Shown here piece after piece: positions 53,270 through 63,105 of a DNA stretch of 64,000 nucleotides; position 1 is the first letter of the stretch; each line of letters starts with the position of its first letter. The notes beneath the pieces were generated by a model that saw only the letters and a program-made list of their open reading frames with translations, was not told the DNA's origin and did not search any database. Origin of the DNA: Candidatus Omnitrophota bacterium (GTDB taxonomy: Bacteria > Hinthialibacterota > Hinthialibacteria > Hinthialibacterales > Hinthialibacteraceae); assembly GCA_013177805.1 (NCBI GenBank), contig JABLXU010000013.1:62001-126000 (forward strand), given 5' to 3'. The position numbers were made by a program, and so were the translations under genes.

Positions 53270-54679
53270 ATGTCCCGGTCGAAAACTTTGGGTGAACTCC
53301 GGGCTGAAAAGTATCAAACCCGTCCGGTCAAGGAGGAATTACGGTCGAACCTGGTTCAAAAACTCAAATCCAAACAATGTCTGTTTCCCGGGATCATCGG
53401 ATATGACCATACCGTGATCCCTCAGATCATCAACGCCATCCTTTCCCGGCATGACATGATTTTCTTGGGATTGCGCGGCCAGGCCAAAAGCCGGATCATC
53501 CGCCAGCTGCCTTCCCTTCTGGATGAGTACATCCCCATCGTCGCGGGCAGCGAAATCAACGACGATCCCTATCATCCCATCTCCAAGTACGCACGGGACC
53601 TCATTGCCCAGCGGGGAGACGAAACCCCCATCGACTGGATTTCTGCGGAGGAACGCTACAAAGAAAAACTGGCCACCCCCGATGTCACCATCGCCGACCT
53701 GATCGGCGATATCGACCCCATCAAAGCCGCCAAACACCGGTTGGATTTGTCCGATGAGGAAGCCATTTCGTTCGGACTCATTCCCCGATCCAACCGGGGC
53801 ATCTTTGCGATTAACGAACTGCCCGACTTGTCGCCCAAGATCCAAGTCGGCCTGTTCAACATTATGCAGGAACGTGACATTCAAATCCGGGGTTATTCCA
53901 TCCGCCTGCCCCTGGACGTCTTTCTGGTTTACAGCGCCAATCCCCAGGACTACACCAACCGCGGGCGTATCGTCACGCCGCTCAAGGACCGCATCGGCTC
54001 GGAAATCCGCACCCATTATCCGCTCACCCGCGAGGAAGGCATGGCCATCACCGACCAGGAAGCCCGCATCAACAACCGGGACGGGATGGAAATCATCGTG
54101 CCTCATTTCATCAAGCAGATCGTGGAAGAGATCGCCCGCGCCGCCCGCGAAAACAAGGACGTGGAACAAAGTTCCGGCATCAGCGCCCGCTTCTCCATCA
54201 CCTGCATGGAAAATCTGGTCAGCAGCGCTGAACGCCGCGCCCTGCTCAACGGCGAGCGGGTGATTTGTCCCCGCGCCAGCGACTTGATTTATATGCTCCC
54301 CGCCATGACCGGCAAGATGGAACTCAGCTACTCCGGGGAAGAACGCGGCTCCGAGCAGGTGGCCCGCCGGCTCATCCGGCAGGCCGTGCGCGTGATTTTC
54401 AACGAATATTTCGGCCATGACGATTGCCAAAGCACTATCGACTGGTTCCACGAGGAAAACCGCTGCTTTATGCTCCACGATAACATGCCCGCGACCGAAA
54501 TCATCGCTCTGGCGGAACAAGTGCGGGGACTGACCGGCCGGGTCAAGGCCTATTTGAAAAACGATCCCCTCCAACGCCCCGAAGTGTTGGCTTCCGGCAT
54601 CGAATTCATGCTCGAAGGCCTCTTCGCCCACAAACGGTTGAGCAAAACCGAAATGCACGGACAAGTAAGATATGGATGA
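53270..54679 (+). CDS. MoxR/magnesium-chelatase-I-like AAA+ ATPase
   Basis: A 469-residue AAA+ protein. Walker A is the variant GLRGQAKS (residues 67-74), as in Mg-chelatase I-like proteins. Walker B with catalytic Glu lies in GIFAINELPDLSPKIQVGLF, where the usual Asp-Glu is Asn-Glu. FLVYSANPQDYTNRGRIVTPLKDRIG (sensor 1 and arginine-rich region) and SGISARFSITCMENL follow. Such ATPases pair with VWA proteins to load cofactors or remodel complexes. ATG 53270 with GGAGG is chosen; upstream frame lacks domain content. The VWA partner follows after 271 bases. Confidence 0.9.
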   Translation: MSRSKTLGELRAEKYQTRPVKEELRSNLVQKLKSKQCLFPGIIGYDHTVIPQIINAILSRHDMIFLGLRGQAKSRIIRQLPSLLDEYIPIVAGSEINDDPYHPISKYARDLIAQRGDETPIDWISAEERYKEKLATPDVTIADLIGDIDPIKAAKHRLDLSDEEAISFGLIPRSNRGIFAINELPDLSPKIQVGLFNIMQERDIQIRGYSIRLPLDVFLVYSANPQDYTNRGRIVTPLKDRIGSEIRTHYPLTREEGMAITDQEARINNRDGMEIIVPHFIKQIVEEIARAARENKDVEQSSGISARFSITCMENLVSSAERRALLNGERVICPRASDLIYMLPAMTGKMELSYSGEERGSEQVARRLIRQAVRVIFNEYFGHDDCQSTIDWFHEENRCFMLHDNMPATEIIALAEQVRGLTGRVKAYLKNDPLQRPEVLASGIEFMLEGLFAHKRLSKTEMHGQVRYG

Positions 54680-54950
54680 GGAGGATGGAATTTCAAGTCT
54701 TTATGCCAGATCTTTATGCCAGCCATTCCCATAAAAGGATGGCATCCCCGCGTAAGAGGAGATCCAGGAGAGCCAAAACGTCATCCTTAGGCTAGACAAT
54801 ATCGGTGGCTTTTTCCTACCCAGGCTCTCTCCCACAGGGGAGGGAGCGGGAGGGCGAACCTTCGGGTGAACCGCCACGACAAGATAAGATCCCTTGGCAT
54901 AACTCCACTTGGCGGGAACCTCGCCCTCACCCTATCCAACGAGGTCAATC
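54680..54950. repeat. Repeat-rich 271-base spacer
   Basis: Contains ATCTTTATGCCAG in near duplicate (54699-54724 region), a degraded CATCCCCGCG...GGAGATCCAG element near 54743-54770, and a palindromic composite at about 54821-54877 (CTCTCTCCCACAGGGGAGGGAG then GGGAGGGCGAACC mirrored by GGTGAACCGCC). It separates two genes that are expected to be expressed together. Confidence 0.6.
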
Positions 54951-56042
54951 ATGCGCTGGTACCGCTTTACCGAATATCAAGGGGACGACGAAGACGAGAT
55001 TCTCGAACAAGCCCAGGAGTTTCTCGACCGGCTGAAGGATTATCTCTTCCTCACCGATGGCAATCTCCGGGAAGCTATCGAGATGATGAAGGACACTGGT
55101 GAATTGGGTGAAGGCGAGGAAGCGGACCAGCGGGCGGAGGAATTATTCCGGCTGCTTGAAGAAGCGGGATACGTCGATTCCGAGGGAAACATTAACCGCC
55201 TCAGTGAAAAAGGTTTACGCTTGCTGAGTGAGAAAACGCTGGAGGAATTGCTTACTTCCATTCAAAAAAGCCACACTGGACATCATGAAACCTCTTTCAA
55301 AGGCTCCGGGGACGTGCTGAATTATGAATCGCGGCCCTGGGAATTCGGCGACCATCTCAACTTGGACATTCTCCGTACATTCCAAAACTCGTTTATCCGA
55401 CGGGGCGTTCACCTTCCGGTCGATTTGGAGTTGGAAGATGTGGAGATCTTAGAAACCGAACACCAGAGCCAATGCGCCACAGTGCTCATGCTCGATATCA
55501 GCCACAGCATGATTCTCTACGGCGAGGATCGCTTCACTCCCGCCAAAAAAGTCGCCCTGGCCTTAACGCACCTGATTCGCACCAAGTATCCGCAGGATAC
55601 GCTCAACATGCTGTTGTTCTACGATGATGCCAAGGAAATCTCGCCGGAGCAACTGCTTACTTGCAAGGTGGGCCCGTTTTACACCAACACCAAGGCGGGG
55701 CTGGCGCTGGCCCAGCGGATTCTTGCACGCTTCAGTTGCGATAACAAGCAGATCATCATGATCACCGACGGCAAGCCGTCCGCCATCACCCACGAAGGCC
55801 AGATCATCCGGCATTCCTGGTGGGACCCGTGGATCATCCACGAAACCTTGCGCGAAGCCGAGAAATGCCGCAACAAAGGGATCCGCATCAATACCTTCAT
55901 GTTGGCCCGCGACCGCCTGCTGGTGGAATTTGTCCATAAACAGACTCAAATCACGCGGGGGAAGGCGTATTTCACCTCCCCCCACACGTTAGGCCAATAT
56001 CTGCTGGTGGATTACATGAACCAACGGCGCAAACGGAATTGA
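54951..56042 (+). CDS. VWA-domain protein partner of the MoxR-like ATPase
   Basis: A 363-residue protein with an acidic helical N-terminal half and a von Willebrand A domain from about residue 172 onward. The metal-ion-dependent adhesion site is intact: DxSxS in LMLDISHSM (D182, S184, S186), Thr in FYTNTKAG (T245 or T247), and ITDGKPS (D273). It has no signal peptide or membrane helix, so it acts in the cytoplasm. The start at 54951 has GAGGT upstream. Together with the preceding AAA+ protein it forms a MoxR/VWA module; the client is unknown. Confidence 0.9.
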   Translation: MRWYRFTEYQGDDEDEILEQAQEFLDRLKDYLFLTDGNLREAIEMMKDTGELGEGEEADQRAEELFRLLEEAGYVDSEGNINRLSEKGLRLLSEKTLEELLTSIQKSHTGHHETSFKGSGDVLNYESRPWEFGDHLNLDILRTFQNSFIRRGVHLPVDLELEDVEILETEHQSQCATVLMLDISHSMILYGEDRFTPAKKVALALTHLIRTKYPQDTLNMLLFYDDAKEISPEQLLTCKVGPFYTNTKAGLALAQRILARFSCDNKQIIMITDGKPSAITHEGQIIRHSWWDPWIIHETLREAEKCRNKGIRINTFMLARDRLLVEFVHKQTQITRGKAYFTSPHTLGQYLLVDYMNQRRKRN

Positions 56043-56051
56043 AATTCCAAC

Positions 56052-57344
56052 TTATTCGAAAATCGCCCAATCCTGGAATCCGGTGATCGTCGGCTCGACA
56101 TACCGGGCCAGGATGTTCCGGTCCTCCGGATTCCGGTTGGTCCCGCCTTCTTCCCACACTACGTAAAAACCGCCAGTCAGGGGATTGGCCGCCACTACGG
56201 GGAGTTTGGATTCATCATAATACTGCTCGCTGTTACCTTCATCCGTGTTGTCATCACCGCCTTCGTAAATCAAAAAATTCCCATTGGCTAATGATCCATC
56301 CCGCTTGACAAACTGGCCATAAATGTCCGCGAAGGCGAAATCCCCGCTGGGGTCTCCCTTCCAAACCACCAAATACAATTTGGAATGAGGATTGTAATCC
56401 ACATCCTGCCGGAGCGTATAAGCGGTTCCGGCCTCGATGGGAATCGGATCTCCTATCCGTTGGCCGTCCGCGCTTACAAGCTGAGCGATCGTATCCGTCA
56501 AGGTTTGAGGTATGATCCCTTCTTTGAAACCAATACGTTCGTCCCAGACCACCAAGAACTGATCATCATCCGGATTGTACGCGATACGGGGCGATTCCTC
56601 AGCGAATTCCTGATCACGAAGCAGTAGGATCTCATCCAGCAACACTCCATCATTGGAAATCAGCCGCGCGCTGAGATTTTCCGATCCGGTACTCCGGATT
56701 TGCCGGTCTTCCCAAGCCATTAAAAAGACGTTCTGGACGCTCGACCAAGCCAACGCGGGATTCGTGCCAACGCCAATGTTTTCAACCAGATAATCCAAAG
56801 AGAGATCCGGTAAAAGAATCTGAGCCGTCATGGGTTCTCCCAGACCGACGATGAAGCGGTTATCCGTGGCGTTGTAGGCCACCGCGACCACCCGGGCGCG
56901 GGCGGCGGGATCAAAGAAGGTCGGTCCGTTGCTACGGCCGATATCCACTATGTCACCCACCGGTTGTCCCTGAGCCGAAACGCGTTGCGCCACCGCCATG
57001 TTATCGTTGACACGCCGGGCCACGACCAGGAATTCGTTGTCTTGACTGTTGTAAACCACTTCCGGCGCTTCGAAACTGTGGATTCCCGTAATTAAGGTTA
57101 CCGGACTTCCCATGGGCTGACCGGTGTCGCCATTCACCAGTATCCCATTGATATCGTTCAAATTCACATCCACTACATGCTCCCAGACCACTAGAAACGT
57201 GTTATCCCGGATGTTATACGCCACGTCCGGGAACTGTTGGGCGCCAGGTTCGCCGGTAATGGTGATCACATCGCTCAAGTTTTGCGCCGAGGAGGCCATT
57301 CCAAAATAAAACATGAGACAAAAAATACCACTCCATCGCTTCAT
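56052..57344 (-). CDS. Secreted repeat protein, probably beta-propeller-like
   Basis: A 430-residue exported protein (signal peptide 1-20, cleavage near SSAQN). The mature part is made of about seven repeats with the core VxYNxxDNxFLVVWxxR, for instance PDVAYNIRDNTFLVVWEH and PRIAYNPDDDQFLVVWDE, spaced 55-65 residues apart, consistent with a beta-propeller. It ends TITGFQDWAIFE. AAGGAGAC precedes ATG 57344. The gene converges on the VWA gene with nine bases between. Function unknown; probably extracellular. Confidence 0.82.
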   Translation of the reverse strand: MKRWSGIFCLMFYFGMASSAQNLSDVITITGEPGAQQFPDVAYNIRDNTFLVVWEHVVDVNLNDINGILVNGDTGQPMGSPVTLITGIHSFEAPEVVYNSQDNEFLVVARRVNDNMAVAQRVSAQGQPVGDIVDIGRSNGPTFFDPAARARVVAVAYNATDNRFIVGLGEPMTAQILLPDLSLDYLVENIGVGTNPALAWSSVQNVFLMAWEDRQIRSTGSENLSARLISNDGVLLDEILLLRDQEFAEESPRIAYNPDDDQFLVVWDERIGFKEGIIPQTLTDTIAQLVSADGQRIGDPIPIEAGTAYTLRQDVDYNPHSKLYLVVWKGDPSGDFAFADIYGQFVKRDGSLANGNFLIYEGGDDNTDEGNSEQYYDESKLPVVAANPLTGGFYVVWEEGGTNRNPEDRNILARYVEPTITGFQDWAIFE

Positions 57345-57661
57345 GTCTCCTTACCTCCCATCAGAGAATGAAAAAAATCCAGGTGCTTTGTATTTATCAT
57401 AAGCCGTTTGTTGTGAAATTCCAACGAATTTAATTTCTTGCGGAATTGCCACTAGGGGATAAGATTCTGTTGAGTTTTCTTCATGCATGAATTCCAGAAC
57501 TGCGGGATGACCATGTCAGCACCAACGGCACATTTCTACCGGCCTTGGAAATTTGACTTGGAATATAGCCGGAACCGAGGTATCCAATTCCTACTCCCTC
57601 TGGGGGAAAGGTGAAAGAAATCTCGAAATAGCCATGGCTAGAGAAATTAAAAAAACCATTA
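57345..57661. other. 317-base intergenic region
   Basis: AT-richer than its surroundings. A possible 63-codon minus-strand ORF overlaps the end of tilS (57481-57672) but lacks a ribosome site. No terminator or RNA gene is seen. Confidence 0.3.
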
Positions 57662-59098
57662 TCATTTCTCATGACTGTTCCATTTCTCTGCCAACGGCTG
57701 AACTGTAATCCGCAACACGTTTTGGGTATCCGGTCCCAAGCGGTAGGAATTCGACACACAACAACCCACCACCCAGGCGATGTCCCGGTCAAAACAAATC
57801 AGGGGAATGCGGCCGCGTTGTTCGAGGGGAATCCGCTTCTCCTGGAGGATTTTCTTGATTTTTTTCACGCCTTTCATCCCGAGGGGAATCATGACATCCC
57901 CTTCGCGCCGGGTGCGGACCGTGACCGTACGGCCTGCGCGGTCCGCGTCAAACTCGGCTATAAAACGGGAAGGAGGTTCCAATGGCAATAGGTTAACCGG
58001 CCGAAAATGGGCTTCAATCCGTATATTCAAGGCGGAAATCTCGGTTACACCAGGTATGTTCAAAGGGTACTCATCAGCAAGTACACGAGCATCCAATGGC
58101 GGCGCAAAATAAAATCGGTCGTAGCGCCGATAAAGCAAAACATGTTCGCTGAGATGGATTTCCCCCTGCGGCCTCTCCCTTCGTAACAGATTTAAGGCCT
58201 CGTTCACATGTAACCATGATTTAGACAGTTGTAACGAATTAAAGTAGGATCGCAATAAGCGGCCTTGTTCCGCCTCAGTCAGTTTCAGAAACCGGATCCG
58301 GTCCGCGGGCGCGTCCCGAGTCGCCGGCCCGATATCCTCCCGCAACCCTTGGATATGTTTATCCCAGAATTCTTGGTCCCGGCGCGCCAGCTCAGCCAGC
58401 CGTGCCAAATGCTCTTCCACCCGAAAATTGAATTTTTCTCGAAGGAAAGGCATTAACTCCTTTCGGATCCGCACACGGGTGTATCGCGGATCGTCATTCA
58501 TCGCGTCGTGGCGGAAATCCAAACCTTTATCCCGCAAATAGGCCAGGACCTGATCCCGGCACAAGCCCAGCAACGGACGAACGATCGGCACTTCGAGATC
58601 GTTCCGGACCGGCAGAATGCCACGCAATCCCGTAAATCCCGCTGCCCGCAATAGGCGGTGAAGGACTGTCTCCGCCTGGTCGCTGAGCGTATGTCCGGTG
58701 GCGACGCAATGGCAATCCAGTTCCACAGCCGTGTGGATCAATTTTTGGTAACGCAACCGGCGGGCGCGTTCTTCCAGATTGCCCGACCTGACTTGGTCCA
58801 CATCATCCCGGTCAAATCGCCGGACGGTCAGGGGCAAGTCGTATTTCTCCGCCAGGGTGATGACAAACCGCTCGTCTTCCAGAGATTCCTCGCCCCGCAA
58901 TCCATGGTTGACATGGGCGATCCGCATATCAAATCCTAGCCGGTCCCGCAGATGGAACAGAACATCCACCAGCGCCACCGAATCCGGTCCTCCCGAACAG
59001 GCAGCCAGAACGCGATGGCCGGTTTGGAGAAGAGCCAATTTCTTCAAATCCCGCTCCACCTGCTGTTCAAAAAAGCGCGACATGGACCGAAACAACAT
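57662..59098 (-). CDS. tilS: tRNA(Ile)-lysidine synthetase
   Basis: A 478-residue enzyme that converts cytidine-34 of the AUA-reading tRNA(Ile) to lysidine with ATP. The PP-loop CSGGPDSVAL (S35-S40) is intact, followed by IAHVNHGLRG, VATGHTLSDQAETVLHRLLR and the RVRIRKELMPFL region that binds tRNA. The C-terminal TilS domain (about 385-470) contains RRREGDVMIPLGMKGVKKIKK. Start ATG 59098 or 59083. A plausible promoter lies upstream (TTGGTC-16-TATCAT on the minus strand near 59135-59170). Confidence 0.95.
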   Translation of the reverse strand: MLFRSMSRFFEQQVERDLKKLALLQTGHRVLAACSGGPDSVALVDVLFHLRDRLGFDMRIAHVNHGLRGEESLEDERFVITLAEKYDLPLTVRRFDRDDVDQVRSGNLEERARRLRYQKLIHTAVELDCHCVATGHTLSDQAETVLHRLLRAAGFTGLRGILPVRNDLEVPIVRPLLGLCRDQVLAYLRDKGLDFRHDAMNDDPRYTRVRIRKELMPFLREKFNFRVEEHLARLAELARRDQEFWDKHIQGLREDIGPATRDAPADRIRFLKLTEAEQGRLLRSYFNSLQLSKSWLHVNEALNLLRRERPQGEIHLSEHVLLYRRYDRFYFAPPLDARVLADEYPLNIPGVTEISALNIRIEAHFRPVNLLPLEPPSRFIAEFDADRAGRTVTVRTRREGDVMIPLGMKGVKKIKKILQEKRIPLEQRGRIPLICFDRDIAWVVGCCVSNSYRLGPDTQNVLRITVQPLAEKWNSHEK

Positions 59099-59204
59099 GA
59101 AAAGTTTCTCAAATGACCTTAAATATTTGAATGGAGTTATGATACCATCGTTGGGATAATGACCAACGTTAAACCTGTCCCACAGCGAGAATGTCCTGCG
59201 CTGA

Positions 59205-60596
59205 TCATACTCCGCTGAGAATCAGAATGGCGAGAGAAAAATATATGGCCACGCCGATTGAGTCGCATAAGGTCGCAATGAGCGGATTAGACGAAAAAGC
59301 AGGATCGAATCCTAAAAAACGCAAAATGAAAGGCAGCATGGAGCCCATCAAGGTTCCGTACAAAACCACGCCGATCACCGACAAACTGACGGTCAGGCTC
59401 AGCATCCAGAACCGGTCATAGTCCATCGGCGGGAAAAATATTACCCGCGCCAGGGCAATCAGCCCCAAGAACGATCCAAGCAGTAAGCCGCTGAGTAATT
59501 CGCGCCAAAATACACGGTACCAATCTTTCAATGCCACATCCTTGACCGCCAAAGCGCGAATGACCAGAGTGGCCGCCTGCGAACCTGAATTGCCTCCACT
59601 GCTGATCACCAGCGGCAAGAAGAGGCTCAAGATCAACAGCTGGCCGGAATCGATATGGGGCTCGAACGTTTCCATGACGTACACCGTGATCATTCCGCCA
59701 AAAAACAGGATTGCCAGCCATCCAGCCCGCTTGCGCCACAGAGTGAAAAACGATACGTCGAAATAGGGTTCGTCTATGGCTTCCAAACCACCCATGCGGT
59801 GAATGTCCTCGGTCGCCTCCTCCACCACAACATCGAACACGTCGTCCGAAGTCACAATGCCCACCAGCGTGCCGTCCGAATCCACCACTGGCAGCACCGA
59901 AACGTCATAGCGGAGCATCGCTTCAGTAGCCGTTTCTTGATCATCGAACGCGTTCAAAGCAATAACTTGGGTGTTCATGATATCCCGGATGCGGGTCTCC
60001 GGGTCGGAAAATATCAAAGTCCGGATCTTGAGATCGGCGATCAACCGGTCATTTTCATCGGTCACATAAAGAACATTGACGGTTTCCTTTTCGCGGCCGG
60101 TTTTACGGATGTATTCGAGGGTTTGAGTAACCGTCCAATCTTCCCGCACGGCCAGATATTCTGGCGTCATCAAGCGCCCGATGGATTCTTCCGGGTACCC
60201 CAGCAGGGTTTTGGCGATGGCCCGTTCTTCCGGGCTGAGCATTTCCAAAATCCGCCGCGTCAGTTTGCCTGGCAGCTCCTCCAGCAACGCCGTGCGGTCG
60301 TCGGGATCCATCTCATTCAAGATGGAAGAAACCTGCTCGTGGCCCAACAGGCGTAAGACCTCTTCCTGCTCGGAGAAACTGAGGTACTCGAACACATCGG
60401 CGCTGATGGAACGGGGCAACAGACGGAACACCACCGCGCGCTCTTCCTCCGAGAGCACACCGATGGTTTCGGCGATATCGACCGGATCCAGTTCCTGCAA
60501 CGATTCGCGTAATTCCTTGTAATTCTTTTCCGCGAGCAGAGACTTGATCTCCGGTTCGATCAACCGCCCTAGCATGGAGTCCCGGTACCCAGGCAT
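59205..60596 (-). CDS. mgtE: Magnesium transporter MgtE
   Basis: A 463-residue Mg2+ channel. N domain: helical superhelix (1-135) with LRESLQELDPVDIAETIGVL. Two CBS domains follow (about 140-260), including GRLMTPEYLAVREDWTV and MLRYDVSVLPVVDSDGTLVG, then a plug-helix region and five membrane helices with LPLVISSGGNSGSQAATLVIRAL and the Mg-selecting Asp in IATLCDSIGVAIYF. The start MPGYRDS at 60596 behind GAAAGG is preferred to 60635. A large perfect hairpin lies just upstream; no classical M-box riboswitch fits there. Confidence 0.94.
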   Translation of the reverse strand: MPGYRDSMLGRLIEPEIKSLLAEKNYKELRESLQELDPVDIAETIGVLSEEERAVVFRLLPRSISADVFEYLSFSEQEEVLRLLGHEQVSSILNEMDPDDRTALLEELPGKLTRRILEMLSPEERAIAKTLLGYPEESIGRLMTPEYLAVREDWTVTQTLEYIRKTGREKETVNVLYVTDENDRLIADLKIRTLIFSDPETRIRDIMNTQVIALNAFDDQETATEAMLRYDVSVLPVVDSDGTLVGIVTSDDVFDVVVEEATEDIHRMGGLEAIDEPYFDVSFFTLWRKRAGWLAILFFGGMITVYVMETFEPHIDSGQLLILSLFLPLVISSGGNSGSQAATLVIRALAVKDVALKDWYRVFWRELLSGLLLGSFLGLIALARVIFFPPMDYDRFWMLSLTVSLSVIGVVLYGTLMGSMLPFILRFLGFDPAFSSNPLIATLCDSIGVAIYFSLAILILSGV

Positions 60597-60675
60597 GCCT
60601 TTCACGCCTTTCCTAACCCGCCGGTTGGTTTCCACGAATACGAGACACTCGCGTTCCCGCCGGCAGGAAGATAGG

Positions 60676-60716
60676 GGAAAGCCTCATTCAACAGCTCCGT
60701 GTGAATGAGGCTTTCC
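60676..60716. other. Perfect 15-bp hairpin in the mgtE leader
   Basis: GGAAAGCCTCATTCA (60676-60690) and its exact complement (60702-60716) enclose an 11-base loop. It sits 80 bases upstream of mgtE and 92 bases after the DUF1080 stop. Neither strand has a T tract behind it. It may be a factor-dependent terminator or mRNA-stabilising element. The 12-base piece AAAGCCTCATTC recurs at about 42972. Confidence 0.6.
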
Positions 60717-60807
60717 TGCGTATCCAAATCGTTCCACCCGCGGAGGATTTCCGGGGCTGGATTTTCAAGAATCCACAAAACTATACCATGAGAAGTATAC
60801 CCGCGGA

Positions 60808-61956
60808 TTACAATCGTTTAATCTTCAGATCCTTAAAATCAATCCATGCGCCTTTCATGTGCATTTGCAACGCGATATGGCCCGGCCGGACGGTGGCAAG
60901 ACCTTCATAGTTGACTGTCGTCTCGCCATTCACCCGCACCACCACGCGGGAGCCCTGCACCCGGATCTGCATCGGGAACCATTCCCCGTCCCGGTAATTG
61001 GGTTGGGTGGAACGCACGATATTGTACAGGCTGCCCGTGGGATAGTTGGAATCGGGCGTGTTTTCAATCTGTATTTCATTGCCCCGGTCCCCGCTCTTGA
61101 GTTCCTTCCACCGGAAAAAGATCCCACCGTTGGCCAACGGACTGGTGCGCACATAACAAAACAATTCGAAATCCTGATACTCGCCATTCGTCACCAGGTA
61201 ACTGCCATTGTCTTCCGCGTGGATCACTCCATCCTGAACCGTCCACCGGGCCCCCTTGCCTTCGATATACCACCCTTCCAGATCTTTTCCATTGAAGAGA
61301 GTTTCCCATGTTTCCTTGGCCGGCAATTCCTTGATCCGGATATTCCGGAACCAAACGGGATACCCCATATCTTGCAGACCGATGTAGCCGCGCCGCAGCC
61401 GGTATTTCAACTCCTCGTGTTGCTCCACGTCGAGATCCTGGACCAGTACCCCGTTGATCCAAAATTTCAAGAAAGGCCAATCGAACAAAATCCGCCCTTG
61501 ATTCCAACTTTTATCCGGCCCGATCGCATTGGTAGTGGGCGCCACCGCCGCGAACACCGCTCCGCAGGTTTTGATGGACGGCGGTTCATCGGTTTTCCTT
61601 TTATGGTCGATTTGAAATTCGAATCCTGTCAATGAATTACGTCCATGCAACGGCGCGCTGAAAAACACTCCGCTGTTGCACCAGCCGTCCATCCGGAATT
61701 CAAATCGCAGATCGAAATTCTCATATTCCTTCTCACTGCGCAGCCAGGCCGGATAGCCCGTAGTGCCGGGACAGTAGATCACACCCCAGGCCACCCGGAA
61801 CGTGTTGGCATCGCCGTGCTCGATTACCCAGCCGTCTAGATTCTCCCCATTGAACAGCGGGGTGAATCCTTCCTCCATGTCGGATGCCCAAGCTCCGTAG
61901 GATAGGAAAAACATTAGGATCCCACCGCAAAAAAAGCGATTCACCGATTGACACAT
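60808..61956 (-). CDS. Secreted protein with two DUF1080 domains
   Basis: A 382-residue exported protein with a signal peptide (1-23, cleavage near AWASD) and two DUF1080 domains, starting FTPLFNGENLDGWVIEHGD and ETLFNGKDLEGWYIEGKG. Further domain markers are WCNSGVFFSAP and LANGGIFFRW. It has the same length and organisation as the protein at 16079 but is only distantly similar. No dehydrogenase is adjacent here. GGGAGA lies six bases before ATG 61956, which is preferred to the longer frame. Predicted periplasmic glycoside-acting or binding protein. Confidence 0.88.
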   Translation of the reverse strand: MCQSVNRFFCGGILMFFLSYGAWASDMEEGFTPLFNGENLDGWVIEHGDANTFRVAWGVIYCPGTTGYPAWLRSEKEYENFDLRFEFRMDGWCNSGVFFSAPLHGRNSLTGFEFQIDHKRKTDEPPSIKTCGAVFAAVAPTTNAIGPDKSWNQGRILFDWPFLKFWINGVLVQDLDVEQHEELKYRLRRGYIGLQDMGYPVWFRNIRIKELPAKETWETLFNGKDLEGWYIEGKGARWTVQDGVIHAEDNGSYLVTNGEYQDFELFCYVRTSPLANGGIFFRWKELKSGDRGNEIQIENTPDSNYPTGSLYNIVRSTQPNYRDGEWFPMQIRVQGSRVVVRVNGETTVNYEGLATVRPGHIALQMHMKGAWIDFKDLKIKRL

Positions 61957-62197
61957 GACCGATCTCCCATTCCATCCATGGATATTTTGGCTCCAGGCAT
62001 GGTTATCCCATTGATGCCAGACAACCATCAGTTGATACAGGCTTTTGGGGATATACCCAAAACACTGCGATCAGACCCAATTTACTCCAACCCCATTGAA
62101 ACAGTTCATTCTCCCTCTTGCGGGAGGCCGATTCAAGGAATTGAAAGATAAGGAAATGAAAAAGGGAAGTAAATAAATAAGGGAAACTAGGGAATTT

Positions 62198-63043
62198 TCA
62201 GCCGCATTCGACGAATTCCAACTCCACCTTGCGTGGGATCACGCCTTCCGCGTACCCCCGGTCGAGGAAGAGCTGGTAGGATTTTTTCCCTTCTTCCCCT
62301 AGATGAAGGGTAAGTGGATTGACATACATGCCCACAAATTGATCCGTCTGATCCGGGGGCAGGTCGCGGGCGAATTTCAGGGCGTATTGCAACGCCTCTT
62401 CCCGGTGATCCAAACTGTATTCGATGGTTCTCCGCATGTAGGGCGCGATTTCGGCGATGCGTTCAGGCCCCAGATCCTTGCGGATAACGTTAGCGCCCAG
62501 GGGAAGTGGCAAGCCGCCTGTCTCCTGTGCCCACCATTCGCCCAGATCGATGATTTTGTGCAATCCGGACGCGCTGTAAGTCAGCTGGCCCTCATGGATG
62601 ATCAATCCCGCCTCCACCCGGCCGCCCAACAGCGCGGGGATGATCTGATCAAACGGCACGATATCATAGGTAAATTCCCCCAGGCATAACCGGAGCGCCA
62701 GATAGGCGGAGGTCATCTTACCAGGAATGGCAATGGAGATGGATTGAAGGTTCTCCACGGTCATCGGCTCACGCGTGACCACCATCGGCCCGTAGCCGAT
62801 GCCCAGGCTGCCACCCGCCGTCAAAATGGCGTAGCGGTGCTGCACATAGGCGTAGGCATGGACCGAAATGGCGGTAATGTCCAACTCGCCCAGGGCTGCC
62901 CGGTAGTTGAGGGTCTCGATATCTTGCATTACATGACGAAATTTGTAAGGCGCCGTGTCGATCTTGTTTTCCGCCAGGGCGTAGAACATGAAGGCGTCGT
63001 CGGAATCAGGACTGTGGCCCAAAGTGATTTCAATCGGTTTCAT
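62198..63043 (-). CDS. mqnD: 1,4-dihydroxy-6-naphthoate synthase
   Basis: A 281-residue MqnD of the futalosine menaquinone pathway, converting cyclic dehypoxanthinyl futalosine to dihydroxynaphthoate. Family signatures: LGHSPDSDDAFMFYALAE at the N terminus, ALGELDITAISVHAYAYV, GYGPMVVT, IAIPGKMTSAYLALRL and AGLIIHEGQLTYS (catalytic His) are all present, in a periplasmic-binding-protein-like fold. Usual length. It implies menaquinone-based respiration. The other mqn genes are not in the window. Confidence 0.94.
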   Translation of the reverse strand: MKPIEITLGHSPDSDDAFMFYALAENKIDTAPYKFRHVMQDIETLNYRAALGELDITAISVHAYAYVQHRYAILTAGGSLGIGYGPMVVTREPMTVENLQSISIAIPGKMTSAYLALRLCLGEFTYDIVPFDQIIPALLGGRVEAGLIIHEGQLTYSASGLHKIIDLGEWWAQETGGLPLPLGANVIRKDLGPERIAEIAPYMRRTIEYSLDHREEALQYALKFARDLPPDQTDQFVGMYVNPLTLHLGEEGKKSYQLFLDRGYAEGVIPRKVELEFVECG

Positions 63044-63105
63044 GGAGGGGGAAAATCCTTTCGTCTTTCACCACGTGTTTCGCTGCGCGCGATCCGCATA
63101 TCCCG

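Noticed and set aside
57481-57672. Possible 63-residue minus-strand ORF beginning inside the tilS stop region
   Set aside because: The sequence is fairly protein-like (FFNFSSHGYFEISFTFPP), but there is no ribosome site and nothing else supports it; it could be decayed coding DNA.
60636-60807. M-box magnesium riboswitch upstream of mgtE
   Set aside because: Only a simple hairpin is present; the space and conserved helices needed for the M-box are missing.
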